A stretch of 64,000 nucleotides of DNA from Gemmatimonadaceae bacterium (GCA_036496605.1 DASXKV010000018.1:124001-188000), one strand, 5' to 3'. Positions 17,666 through 27,354 are shown, numbered from the stretch's first letter. Translations and numbers: made by a program. Notes: generated by a model not told the origin, from the letters alone.

Positions 17666-20371
17666 TCAATCGCGAAGGGCCGTCGAAGGATCGAGTCGCG
17701 CCGCCCGGCGTGCGGGGATCCAGCTCGCGGTGAGCGCCGCGAGTCCGAGCAGGGCTGCGACGATGCCGAACGTCAGCGGGTCGGACGGTGCGACATCGAA
17801 CAGCAGCGCGCCGAGCGCACGCGTCGCCGCGAACGCCGCAAGCAATCCCAGTCCGACACCCGTTAACGCGAGGCGAACGCCCTGCCTAACGATCAAGCGC
17901 AACACTTCGCTCTGCTCGGCGCCGAGCGCAACGCGAATGCCGATCTCACGCGTGCGCTGCTTGACGCCGAACGCCACGACCCCGTAGACGCCCACTGCCG
18001 CGAGCACGAGCGCCGATGCCGCGAAGAGCGCCAGGAGGACCGAGCTGAATTGTGCCTGCGCCGAGGCATCGTCAACACGCGACGCGAGGGTGCGCACGTC
18101 GTATACGGGCGCCGCAGGAACCAAGTCGCCAATCAGCGATCGCGCCGGCCTGGCGAGCGTCGTTGGATCCGCAACGGTGCGAAGGTAGACGATCGCGGAT
18201 GGACGCGGTGCTTGATAGTAGGAGACGTACGCATCGAACGCGGGCACCGAATCGATCGTATGAAATCGCACATCGCCGACGACGCCAACGACGTACGCGG
18301 TGTCGAATCCACCCATGCCGATGCCGACTATCTTGCCGATCGGCGACTCGTTAGGCCAGAGGCGACGCGCCGCCGTGGCGTTCACGAGAAGAGCCTTGCG
18401 GGCGCCGCGGCCATCGGCGTCGGTGAAGACGCGCCCGGCAAAAAGCGGGACGCGCATCACCTTGAACCAGTCCGGTGTTACCCAATGGACTCCGATCTGA
18501 GGCTCCTTTCCTGTGATTTCTTTCGCTCGGCCGCCGAGCCAGATCACGGTGCTGTTGCAGCCTCCCGCGAGGGGCGGGCAGTCACCGAGCGCGACCGACT
18601 CGACGCCAGGCAACGCGCGGAGGCTGGCAAGGAGGGATTGATAGAGTGCCGGCAACGAGTCGGTCGCGTTGCCGTGCGCGGGGCTATTCATGCGCAGGGT
18701 TAACACCCGGCGCGCATCGAAGCCCGGATCGACGCCAGTGAGCTTCGCGAAACTGCGGATCATGACACCCGAGCCGGCGAGTAGGACGAGCGCGAGCGCA
18801 AGCTCGAGCACGACGAGACAGTTGCGTGTTGTTAGGCGTCGAAACAGTCCGCCACGCACCGGCGGCTCGGCCGACCCTTCCTTCAGCGCGTCGGTCAACG
18901 ATGGCCGCGTTGCCTGCAACGCGGGCACCAGACCGAACAGCAAACCGGTCATCACGGCGACCGTGCCCGCGAAGGCCAACCCGCGCCAGTCGAGCCGAAT
19001 CGTGCTGAAGTTGACCGCACCGAGGCCGGCGAGGCGATGCGGGCCAAGCGCTCGCTCTGGGCTCAAGGTCGATAGCAGGTGCGCGCCCCACCAGGCGACG
19101 CCGACGCTCGCCACCGCCCCGAGCGTCGAGAGCACAACACTCTCGGTGAGAAGTTGCCTGACGAGACGCCGCCGCGACGCGCCAATCGCCAATCGCACGG
19201 CGATCTCACGCTGCCGTGTCGACGCGCGCACGAGGAAGAGGTTCGCGAGATTGGCACACGCAACGAGAAGGACGAACCCGACGGCACCGAGCAGCACGAG
19301 CAGTGATCGGCGCACGATGGGATCGACTCGCGCGCCATCGAGCGGGCGTGCCGTCGCGCCCCATCCCGGCGTGCCATCCGAGGGGAAGGCGTAATTCACG
19401 CGCGTCCCCAGCAAGGCCGCGTCGCTGCGCGCACGACGAGCGCTGATGCCCGTCGCCAAACGGGCGACCATCGTGAACTCGTGATCCCACGCCTCGTTCG
19501 GCTCGAACATGTAGGGCCGGCGCGCACCGATCGTCATCCAGAAATCGCCTTGGCCCGTAAGGCCGCGGAAGCCGGTCGGCATGACGCCAATTACCGTGTA
19601 GGGCGCTCCCTCGATGTCGAGGGTTCGGCCGAGCACAGTCGGATCCGCATTGAGGCGCCCTTGCCAGAAGGCGTAACTCACGAGCACCGAGCGCTTCCCG
19701 TTAGGCAAGTTCTCGTCGGAGAGAAAATTCCGCCCGAGGAATGGGTGAATGCCCAGCGTCGGTAGGTAATGCTCGTCGACGACTTCGGCGTGCTCCCGAG
19801 TGGCCTGGCCGAGGCGCAGTGTCACCGACTCGCCGCTCGAGAGCGCGAGGTCGGTGTAGTCGCGTTGCGCGTCGCGAAACGCGTTGGCTTTGAGGTAGGA
19901 CCAGTCGTTGTCATGCGCCGGCTCACCGTGCCGGGCGGCAACGGTCAAGCTGACGAGCATGAGCCGATCCGGTTCGCGGTACGGCAGTTGGCGCAGCAGC
20001 ATCGCGTCGACAGCGCTGAAGATCGCCGTGTTGGCGCCGATGCCTAACGCCAGCGTGAGAATGGCGACCGCCGTGAACCCAGGGGTCCGTCGCAGCGTCC
20101 GGAGCGCGAAGCGCACGTCCTGCCGCGCCATGTCGACGAAGTCGAGGCCGGACATGTGGCGAGTCTCCTCTTTATGGTAGGTGGGATTGCCGAAGCGCCG
20201 CCGCGCCCGATCGCGTGCGTCCTGAGGCGACAGGATGCCGCGTCCGGCGTGTTGCTGCTGCATCGCCTCGAGCGAGAGATGGAAACGGAGCTCTTCGTCG
20301 ATCTCCCGGTCGTAAGACCGCTGCTGAACGAACACCCGCAGACGATGGCGAAGCCCGTCGAGGAGCGACAT
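17666..20371 (-). CDS. ADOP-family orphan ABC permease with prefix domain (ADOP3)
   Basis: 901 residues from ATG 20371, located 5 bases after the stop of the upstream padR. The prefix domain ([17 protein letters not shown], then [13 protein letters not shown]) occupies about residues 1-80. The first membrane segment carries [21 protein letters not shown] in longer form, the first FtsX domain [18 protein letters not shown], and the second [20 protein letters not shown], ending [16 protein letters not shown]. No ATPase partner. PadR-controlled exporter or signalling permease is the family-based inference. Confidence 0.9.
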   Translation of the reverse strand: MSLLDGLRHRLRVFVQQRSYDREIDEELRFHLSLEAMQQQHAGRGILSPQDARDRARRRFGNPTYHKEETRHMSGLDFVDMARQDVRFALRTLRRTPGFTAVAILTLALGIGANTAIFSAVDAMLLRQLPYREPDRLMLVSLTVAARHGEPAHDNDWSYLKANAFRDAQRDYTDLALSSGESVTLRLGQATREHAEVVDEHYLPTLGIHPFLGRNFLSDENLPNGKRSVLVSYAFWQGRLNADPTVLGRTLDIEGAPYTVIGVMPTGFRGLTGQGDFWMTIGARRPYMFEPNEAWDHEFTMVARLATGISARRARSDAALLGTRVNYAFPSDGTPGWGATARPLDGARVDPIVRRSLLVLLGAVGFVLLVACANLANLFLVRASTRQREIAVRLAIGASRRRLVRQLLTESVVLSTLGAVASVGVAWWGAHLLSTLSPERALGPHRLAGLGAVNFSTIRLDWRGLAFAGTVAVMTGLLFGLVPALQATRPSLTDALKEGSAEPPVRGGLFRRLTTRNCLVVLELALALVLLAGSGVMIRSFAKLTGVDPGFDARRVLTLRMNSPAHGNATDSLPALYQSLLASLRALPGVESVALGDCPPLAGGCNSTVIWLGGRAKEITGKEPQIGVHWVTPDWFKVMRVPLFAGRVFTDADGRGARKALLVNATAARRLWPNESPIGKIVGIGMGGFDTAYVVGVVGDVRFHTIDSVPAFDAYVSYYQAPRPSAIVYLRTVADPTTLARPARSLIGDLVPAAPVYDVRTLASRVDDASAQAQFSSVLLALFAASALVLAAVGVYGVVAFGVKQRTREIGIRVALGAEQSEVLRLIVRQGVRLALTGVGLGLLAAFAATRALGALLFDVAPSDPLTFGIVAALLGLAALTASWIPARRAARLDPSTALRD

Positions 20372-20376
20372 GTGCC

Positions 20377-20724
20377 CTAGGCGCGCTCGAGGATGCGCTG
20401 TATCGCCGCGAGCACGCGGTCGAAGCTCGTGATCTCGGCGCCGAGCTGGCGCCGCCCCGCCGGCGTGAGGGTGTAATAGCGTGCGCGCCGCCCGGTTGGC
20501 GAGGGTCCCCACTTCGACGTGACCCAGCCTTTCTTTTGCAGGCGCTCGAGCGCGGGGTAGAGCGAGCCCTGTTCCACCGTCAGCACGTCACCCGAGAGGC
20601 GCTCGATGTGCTGCGCGATGGCGTAGCCATGCATCGACTGCAGCGTGAGCGTTTGCAGAATCAGCATATCGAGAGTGCCCTTGAGCAGCTCTTCCTTCTC
20701 ATTACGGCCTTCGTCACGCGCCAC
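20377..20724 (-). CDS. PadR-family transcriptional regulator
   Basis: 115-residue winged-helix protein with [46 protein letters not shown] and [15 protein letters not shown]. It precedes ADOP3 by 5 bases on the same strand and is expected to repress this pair. Same length as the two other PadR proteins in the window. Confidence 0.9.
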   Translation of the reverse strand: MARDEGRNEKEELLKGTLDMLILQTLTLQSMHGYAIAQHIERLSGDVLTVEQGSLYPALERLQKKGWVTSKWGPSPTGRRARYYTLTPAGRRQLGAEITSFDRVLAAIQRILERA

Positions 20725-20757
20725 GCGCCCCTGCCAAGTCTATATGAAGAGCTTCTA

Positions 20758-20769
20758 CCTATCGATAGG
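20758..20769. promoter_or_regulatory. Perfect palindrome CCTATCGATAGG upstream of padR
   Basis: A 12-base perfect palindrome, extendable with mismatches to TTCTACCTATCGATAGGAAGAA, 34 bases upstream of the padR ATG on the minus strand. The surrounding segment (about 20738-20790) is unusually AT-rich for the window and also holds CATATG. Likely PadR operator overlapping the padR promoter. Confidence 0.5.
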
Positions 20770-20853
20770 AAGAAATCCTACATATGGGTACGGGGGCTGT
20801 CAACGCGGGGCTTCCTCGGACGCTAACTTTCCCTGAATCACGCTACCTCGACG

Positions 20854-22338
20854 ATGACTACGGAGTCCTTCGAATCATTCCCGACGTCGGCAGCCTCCTT
20901 CGTCGCCATTGCGCCAAGTGCCGGTGCGATCGACGCGGAGGCGCTGCGTTGCGTCCAGATCTTTGCCGATCTCCGACCCGACGAGCTCGCGTGGATTGCG
21001 GCGAACACCGAACGCGTCGAGCTCGCGCCGAGACAGCTGCTCCTCGTCTCCGGCCAGCCGGCCGAATGGATGTTCATCGGCATCCAGGGTACGGTCGAGG
21101 TGCGGCGTGAGCAGCTCGGATCGAACGTGCCGGCGTACGTCTTTCACGCGGGCGACATCGCGGGCGTCATACCCTTCTCGAGGATGAAGCAGTTCGTGGG
21201 GAATGGCCGCGCGGCGACGCACGCGATCGTCGGTCGATTTCCGCGGGCGCTCTTCCCCGAGCTCCTGCAGCGGATACCAGTGTTGGCGCCACGCTTTGTC
21301 GCATTCCTCGCCGATCGCGTCCGCGACGCGACTCGGCGCGAAGCCCAAATCGAACGGCTGCTCGCGCTCGGCAAGCTCTCGGCTGGGATCGCTCACGAAT
21401 TGAACAATCCTGTGTCCGCAATTCTCGGATCGTTTGCGGACGCAGGTCGTCGGCTCCGCCAGCGAGGAGAACTCGTCGTTGAGCTGGTACGGTGCGGTGC
21501 GTCGCCGGACGCACTCATGCGACTCGAGGAGCTACGTCGCAGTGTGGGTCCGGAGCGCCGGACGATCGATCCGCTGACGCGAAGCGACAACATTGAGACC
21601 ATGGACGCCTGGCTCCGGGAGGTGGGTCTCACGGATTCGTGGGCGTATGCCGCGACGTTCGTCGACGCGGGCTTCGACGCGTCCGCGCTTTCGAGGGCGA
21701 TGACGGGCATGCCTGACGCGGCACAATCACCGGCGCTTCGCTGGCTCGAATCGGGATTGGCGCTCGAGGCGCTGTTCACGTCGGTGGAGCACGCTGGAAC
21801 GCGCGTCGCGGAGATTGTCGACGCGGTGAAGGGATACACCAATCGCGATCGTGGCCGAGATATGAGCGAGGTCGACCTTCGGCAAGGGCTCGATGCGACG
21901 ATTGCGCTCTTCGCGAGTCGCTTTCGCGAGCGGGGCGCGACCCTCACGCGTGAATTGGACGTTCAGTTGCCGCGCATGCGCGCGTATCCCGGCGATCTGA
22001 ATCAGGCCTGGTCGCATCTCATCGACAACGCACTCGACGCTGTCGCTCCGCTTGGGGAGAAGGGACGCGTTGTCATTCGAGCATCGCGCGATGATGGCTG
22101 GGTGCAGGTCGAGGTGCGGGATAACGGGCCCGGGATACCCGAGGCGCTTCAGGAGCGCGTGTTCGAGCCGTTCTTCACAACGAAGGAGCCCGGACACGGA
22201 ACGGGACTCGGCCTCGACATCACGCGCCGCATCGTCACCGATCTGCACGGCGGTGAGTTGACGCTCGAATCCAAGCCCGGCGACACCCGGTTTATCGCTA
22301 GGCTGCCGCTGACGACGGTCGCGACGCTTGGGGTCTGA
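20854..22338 (+). CDS. Soluble histidine kinase with N-terminal cNMP-binding-like domain
   Basis: 494 residues without membrane segments. Residues about 30-155 look like a cyclic-nucleotide-binding/Crp-type sensor fold (IFADLRPDELAWIAANTERVEL, then a beta-roll with WMFIGIQGTVEVRRE). The kinase core follows: H-box LGKLSAGIAHELNNPVSAI with the phospho-acceptor His181, N-box AWSHLIDNALDAV, G1 box VRDNGPGIPEAL, F-box FEPFFTTKEPGHGTGLGLD. A long helical insertion (about 195-335) lies between H-box and ATPase domain. No response regulator is adjacent, so its output partner is unknown. The sensor domain may bind a nucleotide or simply act as a scaffold. Confidence 0.88.
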   Translation: MTTESFESFPTSAASFVAIAPSAGAIDAEALRCVQIFADLRPDELAWIAANTERVELAPRQLLLVSGQPAEWMFIGIQGTVEVRREQLGSNVPAYVFHAGDIAGVIPFSRMKQFVGNGRAATHAIVGRFPRALFPELLQRIPVLAPRFVAFLADRVRDATRREAQIERLLALGKLSAGIAHELNNPVSAILGSFADAGRRLRQRGELVVELVRCGASPDALMRLEELRRSVGPERRTIDPLTRSDNIETMDAWLREVGLTDSWAYAATFVDAGFDASALSRAMTGMPDAAQSPALRWLESGLALEALFTSVEHAGTRVAEIVDAVKGYTNRDRGRDMSEVDLRQGLDATIALFASRFRERGATLTRELDVQLPRMRAYPGDLNQAWSHLIDNALDAVAPLGEKGRVVIRASRDDGWVQVEVRDNGPGIPEALQERVFEPFFTTKEPGHGTGLGLDITRRIVTDLHGGELTLESKPGDTRFIARLPLTTVATLGV

Positions 22339-22424
22339 GAAGCTAGGAGTGAGGGGCTAGAGGCCAGGGGCTAGGCTCAGGGTCCGCTATCCCCTAGCCC
22401 CGATTCCCTAGCCCCTCACCCAAG
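22338..22424. terminator. CTAGGGG-type inverted repeat between convergent genes
   Basis: GAGGGGCTAGAGGCCAGGGGCTAGG (overall left half) pairs with CCCCTAGCCCC and CCCTAGCCCCTC on the right. It separates the histidine kinase gene from the convergent SDR gene and likely terminates both transcripts. Confidence 0.5.
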
Positions 22425-23207
22425 GCCCCGCTCGAAAGCCCCCACATCCTGGAAATACCGTACGACCGTGTCTGGCTGACCGCGCTGCGTGTAGATCTCC
22501 TCGCGCGGTGAATCGATGAGCGACTCGATCGCGGCGGCCGCGTCGTCGGCAGTTTGCACTTGAGGTCCGCCACCGCCGGGATGCGACGCCCATGTTACCG
22601 CCGGCGTCCCGCCAAGTGCATTGCGTGCGAACTCCGTCGTCACCATGCCCGGCATAACGAGTGACACATTGATGCCGGGATACTCTCGGCGCAGATCCAT
22701 TCGGAGATTCGCTGTGAGCGAATTGAGCGCGGCCTTCGCTGCGTTGTACGCGGAGCGATAGGTCGCGACCGGGACGCGAGAGAGGAATGTCGAAACGTTG
22801 ATGAGATGACCGCCGCCGCGGTCCTTGAAGTGCGGAACGATCGCCTGCATTCCGTACAAAGCCGACTTCACGTTCACGGCCATCATCAGGTCGAATTGCT
22901 CGTCAGTGAGCTCGAGGACGGAAGCGTTGATGCCGCGCCCCGCGTTATTGACCCAGATGTCCACGGAGCCGAAAGCGTGGATCGCTTCGTCGCGAAGACG
23001 CTCGACGTCGGCGCGCCGCGTGACATCGGTGACGACGGGGAGGGTATCCGAGGGTATCTCATTACTGAGAGCGCGCAACGCGTCGCCTCTTCTCGCGCCT
23101 AGAACGAGCCGGAACCCCTTCTGGCCGAGTCTCCGCGCAAGCGCCGCGCCGATGCCGCTGCTCGCGCCGGTGATCACCGCAACCCCTTGGGTCTGCATGT
23201 TGCGCAT
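22416..23207 (-). CDS. Short-chain dehydrogenase/reductase
   Basis: 263-residue classical SDR. The NAD(P) site is TGASSGIG (13-20), the structural motif is NNAG (87-90), and the active site shows Ser139 in NVSTFLS, Tyr154 and Lys158 in YNAAK. The Arg pair at 39-40 after the second strand favours NADP(H). C-terminal DDAAAAIESLIDSPREEIYTQ occurs in SDRs of unknown substrate related to the YqjQ/DltE group. Start ATG 23207; MQTQ at residue 4 is an alternative. Confidence 0.9.
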   Translation of the reverse strand: MRNMQTQGVAVITGASSGIGAALARRLGQKGFRLVLGARRGDALRALSNEIPSDTLPVVTDVTRRADVERLRDEAIHAFGSVDIWVNNAGRGINASVLELTDEQFDLMMAVNVKSALYGMQAIVPHFKDRGGGHLINVSTFLSRVPVATYRSAYNAAKAALNSLTANLRMDLRREYPGINVSLVMPGMVTTEFARNALGGTPAVTWASHPGGGGPQVQTADDAAAAIESLIDSPREEIYTQRGQPDTVVRYFQDVGAFERGLG

Positions 23208-23267
23208 GGTTTCGGGTTCGAGGGCTCGCGAGACGCGAACCGTTACAGTGAGTAGCTTACACGGTCC

Positions 23268-23984
23268 ATGGCCAGGAAAACCTGTCTTTCGTGTGCCGCA
23301 GCGCTCGCGACGCTGATTCTTGTCTTAGGTGGCGTCCAGCGTGCCGCTGCTCAGGCGTCGGCCGCGACCAAGGATACGAGCGACGGCGGGCTGCCGACGC
23401 TCATGCTCCGGGCGCCATCCACGTACGGCGGCTGGATTGCCGCGGCCCGACACTCGGCGTTCCGCACGCGCACGGGCGCGGTGGGCTATCGTGACTTCTA
23501 CCTCGCGAGCGCGCGCTTCGGATGGCAGGTCGGTGGAGACGACGCGTCTCCGGTGCGGGTGACCTATTTCATCGACGTCATTCCGGCGGCGGTGTCGACG
23601 GGTATGCCGGAGTATCAGTGGGACTCGCGCTGCCAGCCAACGACGTTTTGCCCCGGAGCGACGCCGATCCCGCACAACGTGTACGGATTCGGCCTCGCGC
23701 CGATTGGGTGGTCGCTGGGTGTGGGAAATGGACGGGCGCGCCTGACGATTGAAGCGGCCGGTGGCGGTCTATGGTTCGACCGACGCGTGCCCGATCCGCT
23801 TGCGGCGCGATTCAATTTCACCGCGTCGGCGGGACCAACCCTCGAGCTGCGCTTGAGATCGGTGGAATCACTGCGCCTTGGCTATCTCTGGCACCACACG
23901 TCCAATGGTGGGACGGGGCACGTGAATCCCGGATTGAATTCCGGGATTCTCACTGCTGGTTTACTCTGGCGCGCCTTGCGCTAA
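23268..23984 (+). CDS. PagL-like lipid A 3-O-deacylase / acyloxyacyl hydrolase
   Basis: 238 residues with a signal peptide (about 1-29). The mature part alternates hydrophobic and polar residues as in an eight-stranded outer-membrane barrel. Near the C terminus LWHHTSNGGTGHVNPGLNSG carries the PagL signature: His210, Ser212 and Asn213 in H-x-S-N, followed by NPGLN. PagL removes the 3-linked acyl chain from lipid A in the outer membrane. This fits a Gram-negative envelope. The acidic third residue of the triad cannot be fixed from sequence alone. Confidence 0.78.
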   Translation: MARKTCLSCAAALATLILVLGGVQRAAAQASAATKDTSDGGLPTLMLRAPSTYGGWIAAARHSAFRTRTGAVGYRDFYLASARFGWQVGGDDASPVRVTYFIDVIPAAVSTGMPEYQWDSRCQPTTFCPGATPIPHNVYGFGLAPIGWSLGVGNGRARLTIEAAGGGLWFDRRVPDPLAARFNFTASAGPTLELRLRSVESLRLGYLWHHTSNGGTGHVNPGLNSGILTAGLLWRALR

Positions 23985-24596
23985 CTACTGTCCCGTTGCG
24001 GGTTGCAGCGCCGTACTCCGCACAATCTCGACGCTGTAACCATCTCGGCTGAGCAGGTCCCTCAGCGCCCTCGACGCAGCACTATCAGCGTGAACGAGAA
24101 GACCCGACTCCTCGCCCGCGGTGTAGAGCTGGTGTCGCACCTGACGCTGAATAGCATCGCGGTCTTCCGGCCGGAACGGATTGAAGAGTCCCGCGCTTTC
24201 GTCGTATGTCCGGACGTCGAGCACCTCGACGGACATGAGGCGCGCTCGCGGTAGTGTAATCGTTATGCGGCGGGCCTCCTGATCGATGCGGACGTCGGTC
24301 GCGGTGCCGAGATCGATCCCGGCGCTCACCTTGCCGGTCACGACGAGCAATGCGCGCTTCGTGAAGCCATAACGAGAGGCATCGTACACGACGACGTCGC
24401 GAAGCGTCATCTCCGTGGATACGAGCTTGGCGACGTCCTGAAGCTGCTGGACGACGAGATCGTGGCTCACGCGTGGCGGCTCCGGCTTCGGCAGCAACGT
24501 AAAGCTTATTGCGCGGTTGACCATCCCGGCGCCAATGGCGACCACGATCAGCAAAAGCGCGATGAACGCGAGCCAGGCAATTTTCCGAGTCCACAT
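23985..24596 (-). CDS. DUF4230 membrane-anchored protein
   Basis: 203 residues from ATG 24596. One N-terminal transmembrane segment (about 4-26) is followed by a domain with the DUF4230 pattern: strands around ALLVVTGKVSAGIDLGTAT and ITITLPRARLMSVEVLD, then a helical region RDAIQRQVRHQLYTAGEESGL and a C-terminal strand. Function unknown; the domain is thought to lie outside the cytoplasm. Its stop is adjacent to the stop of the PagL-like gene (convergent, no gap). Confidence 0.8.
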   Translation of the reverse strand: MWTRKIAWLAFIALLLIVVAIGAGMVNRAISFTLLPKPEPPRVSHDLVVQQLQDVAKLVSTEMTLRDVVVYDASRYGFTKRALLVVTGKVSAGIDLGTATDVRIDQEARRITITLPRARLMSVEVLDVRTYDESAGLFNPFRPEDRDAIQRQVRHQLYTAGEESGLLVHADSAASRALRDLLSRDGYSVEIVRSTALQPATGQ

Positions 24597-24686
24597 CTCC
24601 TGCCTCTGGGTCGAGGACCCGACTGGCGACGGGGAATTGCCCCTTCGATGGACGAGCGGCATTATCCGCGGGTCAATCCTCCTTCC

Positions 24687-26366
24687 ATGCAGATCATGCA
24701 CCGACAATTGATGTTTGTTCTCGCGCTCGCCGCGACGCTCTCATCGACGGCCCGTAGTCAGGCGTCAGACACGGTTTACGACGTCGTGATCCGCAACGGG
24801 CGCGTGCTCGACGGCGAAGGGAATCCATGGATCGCCGCCGACGTGGCGATCAAGGACGGTCACTTCGCTCGCATCGGCCGCGTTGCCGGACACGGCAAGA
24901 CCGAAATCGACGCGAGGGGCAAGTACGTTTCGCCGGGCTGGATCGACATGATGGATCAGTCAGGCGGCGTGTTACCGCGGAACGGGCTCGCCCAGAACAA
25001 ACTGCGCGAGGGCGTGACGACTGCAATCGGCGGTGAAGGTGGAACGCCGGTGCCCGCGTCGCGCATCGGCGAATACTTCGCGACCCTCGAGAGACAGGGG
25101 ATCAGCATCAACTTTGGCACGTACTTCAGCGAGACGCAGACGCGCGTCGCGGTCCTGGGTCGCTCGGCGCGGGCCCCGACGGCGGCGGAGCTCGATCGGA
25201 TGCGTGCAATTATGGACACGGCGATGCACGCGGGCGCGATGGGCATGACGACGGCGCTCATCTATCCGCCGTCGAGCTACGCGACGACCGATGAGCTGGT
25301 CGAGGTAGCGAAGGCCGCCGCGCCGTTAGGCGGCATCTATGCCAGTCACATTCGTGGAGAAGGGAAGGAAGTCGTGCAAGCCGTTGGCGAGGCGATCGCC
25401 GTCGGCGAGCGGGCCGGCATGCCCGTCGAAATCTTCCATCTCAAGGTTGCATATCAGCCGGGATGGGGCGTGCTGATGGATTCGGTTCGCGCCGAGGTCG
25501 ATGCGGCACGGGCGCGAGGCGTCGACGTCGCCGCCGATATGTACGTCTATACGGCGGGCGGCACGGGGCTCGAGGCCACGATTCCGAGTTGGGCCTTCGC
25601 GGGTGGCATCGATTCGCTCAAAGCGCGTCTGGCCAATCCAACGATTCGCGCTCGACTCAAGCACGAGCAACAGACGGGCGTTGCTGGTTGGTGGAACATC
25701 ATCGAGGCTGCGGGAGGATGGGAGGGCATCGTCCTCGTAAACGCGCGCAATCCCGCGAACAAGAAGTACGAGAACAAGAGCATCGCCCAGATTGCGAAGG
25801 AGACCGGAAGGGATCCGTCCGACGTCGCGTTCGATCTCGTAGCGCAGGGGCAGGACCGCGTGATGGCGATCTACCACATGATGGGAGAGCAGGACATCGA
25901 GACCGCGCTGCGCTTTCCGTGGACGAGCATCGGCAGCGACGCAGGCGCAATCCTCACCTACGGCGAACCGGACGAGACTGGACTGCCGCATCCACGCAGC
26001 TTCGGGAATTTCCCGCGTGTCATCGCTCGTTATGTGAAGGAGCGGCATGTACTCACGCTCGAGGATGCGATCCGCAAGATGACGTCGTGGCCGGCGACCC
26101 GGATGCGATTGGCGAATCGCGGCGCGATTCGAGACGGGAACTGGGCTGACGTGACGATCTTCGATCTCGATCAGCTCCAGGACAAGGCCACTTACGAGAG
26201 CCCGATGGAGTTTCCGACGGGGATCGACTGGGTGCTCGTGAATGGCGTCGTCACGATCGATCGTGGTCGGCACACAGGGGCAAAAGCGGGACAGGTGCTG
26301 CGCGGGCCTGGATACGTCTGTACCCCGAACACCGGCAGCACCTGTCAATCCGTTTCAGCGCGGTAA
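24687..26366 (+). CDS. Secreted N-acyl-D-amino-acid deacylase-like amidohydrolase, atypical metal site
   Basis: 559 residues with a signal peptide (about 1-25). The frame matches D-aminoacylases throughout: VIRNGRVLDGEGNPWIAADVAI, SPGWIDMMDQSG, GMTTALIYPPSSYATTDEL, IYASHIRGEG, EIFHLK, FPWTSIGSDAG and a C-terminal LANRGAIRDGNWADVTIFD. Residues 86-91 read IDMMDQ where typical members have a His-x-His metal pair, so the first metal site is altered. Such variants are common in some soil phyla (from memory, PGFIDMLGQSE forms). Expected role: release of D-amino acids from acylated or dipeptide substrates outside the cytoplasm. An ATG at 24696 is an alternative start. Confidence 0.82.
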   Translation: MQIMHRQLMFVLALAATLSSTARSQASDTVYDVVIRNGRVLDGEGNPWIAADVAIKDGHFARIGRVAGHGKTEIDARGKYVSPGWIDMMDQSGGVLPRNGLAQNKLREGVTTAIGGEGGTPVPASRIGEYFATLERQGISINFGTYFSETQTRVAVLGRSARAPTAAELDRMRAIMDTAMHAGAMGMTTALIYPPSSYATTDELVEVAKAAAPLGGIYASHIRGEGKEVVQAVGEAIAVGERAGMPVEIFHLKVAYQPGWGVLMDSVRAEVDAARARGVDVAADMYVYTAGGTGLEATIPSWAFAGGIDSLKARLANPTIRARLKHEQQTGVAGWWNIIEAAGGWEGIVLVNARNPANKKYENKSIAQIAKETGRDPSDVAFDLVAQGQDRVMAIYHMMGEQDIETALRFPWTSIGSDAGAILTYGEPDETGLPHPRSFGNFPRVIARYVKERHVLTLEDAIRKMTSWPATRMRLANRGAIRDGNWADVTIFDLDQLQDKATYESPMEFPTGIDWVLVNGVVTIDRGRHTGAKAGQVLRGPGYVCTPNTGSTCQSVSAR

Positions 26367-26383
26367 CTGATTTCCAGACGAAA

Positions 26384-26422
26384 AAATTCGCGTGTCACGA
26401 GACTTCCGTGACACGCGAATTT
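26384..26422. terminator. Strong bidirectional intrinsic terminator
   Basis: A perfect 16-base inverted repeat (left arm AAATTCGCGTGTCACG, 7-base loop, matching right arm) is flanked by an A run on the left and TTCTTGTTTT on the right. It therefore has a U tract in both directions and lies exactly between the convergent D-aminoacylase-like and outer-membrane genes. Confidence 0.9.
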
Positions 26423-26454
26423 CTTGTTTTCGGGTCTGCGAAACTGCTCTGTGC

Positions 26455-27174
26455 TTAGATCCCGTAGGACAGGTTCAGACCGAAGACCATCTTGCCCTGA
26501 TCGATGTAGACTTTCTGAATGCCAAGGCTCGCGCCCCAACCATTGCGGTGCGAGAAGCCGAGGCCAGCGCCGGTCATGAAGCGCGTGCCGCTCTCCGACG
26601 TGCCACCGGTCGGGCTCATACGGCCCCAGCCGAGGCCAGGCGTAACGAACGGAGCGAAGGTCATGTCGCCGCTCTTGAGCACGAGCGCGAGGGGCACGCC
26701 AGCGCTGAACGAGAGCAGACCAAGATCCTGCGGATTGGCCCAGCCGAAGTCAGCACGTGCACTCATGGTGAAGAGGTTGGCATCCTTTCCATTACCCAGC
26801 GCCCAGGCGCCGAGGTTCGTCTCGGCATTCAGGCCGAGCATCATGTTGCTCTTCGATCCCTGCGCGCTCGGGCTGAAGAAGCCGAGGCTGCCCCCGAGCG
26901 AGAAACCGCTCACGGGCATCGAAATGGACGCGCCGAAGGAGTTGAAGCCGAGGGCGTTGTCGGACACGTGGCCGTACTGGCCCGCGATCGAGTAGCCCTT
27001 GGCGATTCTTCCGAGCATTGCGCTGGTGACGACCGGCGTCATCGCGCCGACCGGCGTGCCCGACAGGGCCACGTAGCCGGCGACGTCGTTGATGCTCGGG
27101 CCTTGCTGCGCCTGAGCAGACGCAACGACTCCCAGCGACGCGAGCGAAGTCAGAACGATGGCGAACTTCCGCAT
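26455..27174 (-). CDS. Exported beta-barrel-like envelope protein
   Basis: 239 residues from ATG 27174, preceded by GGAGG. A signal peptide (about 1-22, ending ASAQAQ) is followed by strands rich in Gly and aromatic residues: FSLGGSLGFFSP, MMLGLNAETNLGAWALG, FSAGVPLALVL, FAPFVTPGLGWGRM and FMTGAGLGFSHRNGWGASLG. The last residues MVFGLNLSYGI resemble an outer-membrane insertion signal, though the end is Ile rather than Phe. No specific family is recognised; a small outer-membrane barrel is the best reading. Confidence 0.72.
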   Translation of the reverse strand: MRKFAIVLTSLASLGVVASAQAQQGPSINDVAGYVALSGTPVGAMTPVVTSAMLGRIAKGYSIAGQYGHVSDNALGFNSFGASISMPVSGFSLGGSLGFFSPSAQGSKSNMMLGLNAETNLGAWALGNGKDANLFTMSARADFGWANPQDLGLLSFSAGVPLALVLKSGDMTFAPFVTPGLGWGRMSPTGGTSESGTRFMTGAGLGFSHRNGWGASLGIQKVYIDQGKMVFGLNLSYGI

Positions 27175-27285
27175 GATCCGTCCTCCAAAAGGAGTGGGTG
27201 TGATCGAGTTCACATCGGCGGGCTCTACCTTCTGGCCGCCGCTAGGGGGACGAACAGTCCATTTGCCAGGCAACTATTGACCTAT

Positions 27286-27315
27286 TTGTAAACCCCTTGA
27301 CTTTTCTGGTATGAT
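27286..27315 (+). promoter_or_regulatory. Candidate sigma70 promoter of the blaI-M56 operon
   Basis: TTGTAA at 27286-27291 and TATGAT at 27310-27315 with an 18-base spacer, in a locally AT-rich stretch 40 bases upstream of the GTG start. The only promoter in the window I would place with some confidence by eye. Confidence 0.5.
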
Positions 27316-27330
27316 GTTGAAAAATCAACA
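27315..27330. promoter_or_regulatory. Inverted repeat TGTTGA-AAAA-TCAACA, candidate BlaI-family operator
   Basis: Six-base perfect arms with a 4-base spacer, overlapping the last base of the candidate -10 element and ending 24 bases before the BlaI-type start codon. BlaI/MecI repressors bind as dimers to such sites and control their own operon, so autoregulation is likely. The sequence differs from the staphylococcal TACA/TGTA boxes. Confidence 0.55.
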
Positions 27331-27354
27331 CACCCCGAATCGAGAGGTCTGCTG

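Noticed and set aside
23924-23949. 10-base inverted repeat GAATCCCGGA...TCCGGGATTC
   Set aside because: It lies inside the coding sequence for the conserved NPGLNSG motif of the PagL-like protein, so the symmetry is more simply explained by codon choice.
25326-26348. 340-residue minus-strand frame opposite the D-aminoacylase-like gene
   Set aside because: His/Arg/Asp-rich shadow sequence without any recognisable motif, while the plus strand has clear family motifs.
27297-27315. TTGACT and TATGAT as a promoter pair
   Set aside because: Spacing is only 7 bases; TTGTAA at 27286 with an 18-base spacer is the better -35 partner.
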